DNA of 40,528 nt, from positions 1 through 40,528 of the forward strand of contig JAITTL010000002.1 of assembly GCA_031286985.1 (NCBI GenBank), in the 5' to 3' direction. How positions within the stretch are numbered: the stretch's first letter is position 1; the number at the start of each line of letters is the position of its first letter. Below, piece by piece: positions 39,316-40,528 of the stretch. The stretch is from Endomicrobium sp. GTDB taxonomy: Bacteria; Elusimicrobiota; Endomicrobiia; Endomicrobiales; Endomicrobiaceae. The notes under the pieces were generated by a model. It worked only from the letters and a program-made list of their open reading frames with translations. It had not been told where the DNA came from and made no database searches. The translations under genes were made by a program, and so were the position numbers.

Positions 39316-39498
39316 ATTTGCGAAAGAAGCGAGAGCAGAGAGAGATTGGATTTTAAAGAGAAAGAAAAGAGAGACGGTTTACTATGCAGTACAGTAGAAT
39401 TGTGTAGAAAAAAAGAGAGAGCGGTTGAAAGAGAAAAGGAGAAAGGTGTGTTGGTTATTGGAAAGAAGAAAAAAATAAAGAATAGAATAGGAAAGAGA

Positions 39499-40528
39499 AT
39501 GGTTTTAGGATTTGGAAACAAGAAGATAAGAATGTTTGTGATTTTGAGTATAGTGTGTATTCTTGGGATAAGTCTATCGAGAAGTGAGTTGTTATTTACA
39601 GTTAAGAAGAATGTGTCTACAGATATACATGAATATTGTGAGTTGATAGGGAAATTGGTTAGGAGGAGAGGTGTGTTTGTCCCTAACGTCCTCGAGGTAC
39701 CTTGTAAGTGTTCATGGCAAGAAGAGGCAATTTGGTTAAGTAATGAGGCTGAAAGGGATGCTCTTTTATTGGTATTTTCTCAGTTAGAAACGGAGCAAAA
39801 AAACGAAAATTTGTTCTGTAAAATAAGAAATGGAATTGAAGAAAAAAGGAAGTCGATCGGCAAAGGCAATAGAGTTTGTGTAGGGATGCATTATAGGGCT
39901 AATGATAATTTCGAGCTTTGGGAAGAGGTGAAAAAACGTCTGAACGAAGAACTTTTGAAGTTGCCGCACCAACCGCAACCAGTAGCAATGTTAGAATTAG
40001 AAATGGAAGTAGCAACAGTAGCACCTCCAGGAGTACAACAAAGATCACGGCCGCAATTATCACGACCGAAGCTATCCTTGGACTTGGAGGGGATGGAGCA
40101 ACGACAACAGGAAGTTTTGCAAAAATTAAACGAACGGAAAGGACATCCATCACAGCAGGACAAGTACTGGTTTGCGCAATCGGAGATATTTAAGCAAGAC
40201 TTTAAAGAAAAAGAGGAATTGCTGGAAAAAGCTAAACAATTAGAAAAGGAGCAGTGTCAAGGGATTAAGCCATCATCACACTCAAATGGTGAATATGAGG
40301 AATGGAAGCTTGAACAGATTAAGCAGCGATGGGTGAAAGAAGGGAAGCGATTTAGAATACCACGCGGTGAGGAGATTAAGCCTCGATATTATCTTGCAGA
40401 TATAGAGAGGATTAAAAAGAAGGCGCAAAAAACGGAAGAGGACAAGAGACTTATTGAGTTGTGTGAGAATTATGCGCAAACTCCGGAAAAAAGAGCGGAT
40501 CAAAAACAGGATCTGTGTAAACGCCTAG
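39499..40528 (+). CDS. Paralogue of the poly-Q surface protein, N-terminal part (runs off the window)
   Basis: A frame is open from 39154 to the last base without a stop, 458 codons. The ATG at 39499 is favoured: AGGAAAGAG precedes it and the product then starts MVLGFGNKKIRMFVILSIVC, matching MIFRLVNRKKRFLVILSMMC of 15433..17703 in length, charge and spacing, with a shared SxxC and (L/I)SR. Upstream in-frame ATGs at 39274 and 39307 lie in or beside the barrel remnant. After the signal comes a Cys-containing globular stretch (to about residue 150), a Pro/Gln-rich linker (PHQPQP, APPGVQQRSRPQ), then a highly charged, helical region rich in Glu, Lys and Gln. The barrel, if present, lies beyond the window. 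Function unknown. Confidence 0.7.
   Translation, partial: MVLGFGNKKIRMFVILSIVCILGISLSRSELLFTVKKNVSTDIHEYCELIGKLVRRRGVFVPNVLEVPCKCSWQEEAIWLSNEAERDALLLVFSQLETEQKNENLFCKIRNGIEEKRKSIGKGNRVCVGMHYRANDNFELWEEVKKRLNEELLKLPHQPQPVAMLELEMEVATVAPPGVQQRSRPQLSRPKLSLDLEGMEQRQQEVLQKLNERKGHPSQQDKYWFAQSEIFKQDFKEKEELLEKAKQLEKEQCQGIKPSSHSNGEYEEWKLEQIKQRWVKEGKRFRIPRGEEIKPRYYLADIERIKKKAQKTEEDKRLIELCENYAQTPEKRADQKQDLCKRL

Noticed and set aside
39918-40193. 91-residue Thr/Ser-rich frame
   Set aside because: Out-of-frame shadow within the open frame of the second surface protein.

Overview
The window is a compact, AT-rich stretch of a Gram-negative (diderm) bacterial chromosome. The diderm call rests on a TolC-type outer-membrane channel, an RND pump and a surface protein ending in an autotransporter-like beta-barrel. 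Housekeeping and biosynthetic genes are intact and often overlap. They lie beside clearly decayed genes and several long spacers with coding debris. The lifestyle suggested is a host-restricted symbiont that still makes aromatic precursors, pantothenate, NAD and purines. An Endomicrobium-like member of the Elusimicrobiota would fit, but that is inference; no rRNA or other definitive marker is present.

Layout. 1-800: the end of an unknown gene, a tiny lysine-rich protein gene (180..290, minus) and a mostly empty spacer. 805-2383: a DUF4416 protein overlapping a membrane metallophosphoesterase. 2762-5366: an AAA/DUF4143 ATPase followed directly by two pseudogenes, a second metallophosphoesterase and an LTA-synthase-like sulfatase; the latter has an intact relative at 31958..33946. 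5540-7312: aroQ and aroB on the minus strand, then a CAU tRNA. 7800-11941: folK, panB-panC and nadB. 12085-14895: uvrA.

15433-17703 encodes the most unusual protein of the window. It has a hydrophobic N-terminal signal, a tract of about 75 residues that is almost pure glutamine, a charged low-complexity stretch and a C-terminal outer-membrane barrel. After a strong terminator come tRNA-Lys and tRNA-Glu, then purA, thyX, a Na+/H+ antiporter, ruvX, mltG and a NifS/IscS-type cysteine desulfurase that overlaps mltG. A 35-residue membrane protein (24023..24130), yajQ and an rlmD-type methyltransferase follow. Next are tolC and an RND pump gene with no adaptor gene between them, then exonuclease III.

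34130-38831 is a purine operon, purC - tandem PurS-like - purL - purQ, behind a recognisable promoter and a perfect inverted repeat. The right edge (39499 onward) carries the 5' part of a second gene whose N-terminus matches that of the poly-Q barrel protein. It is read in one open frame with what looks like the C-terminal strands of an older barrel gene. The two loci suggest an undescribed family of large surface proteins with strongly purine-rich coding strands that turns over by duplication and decay. This is the best candidate here for something new.
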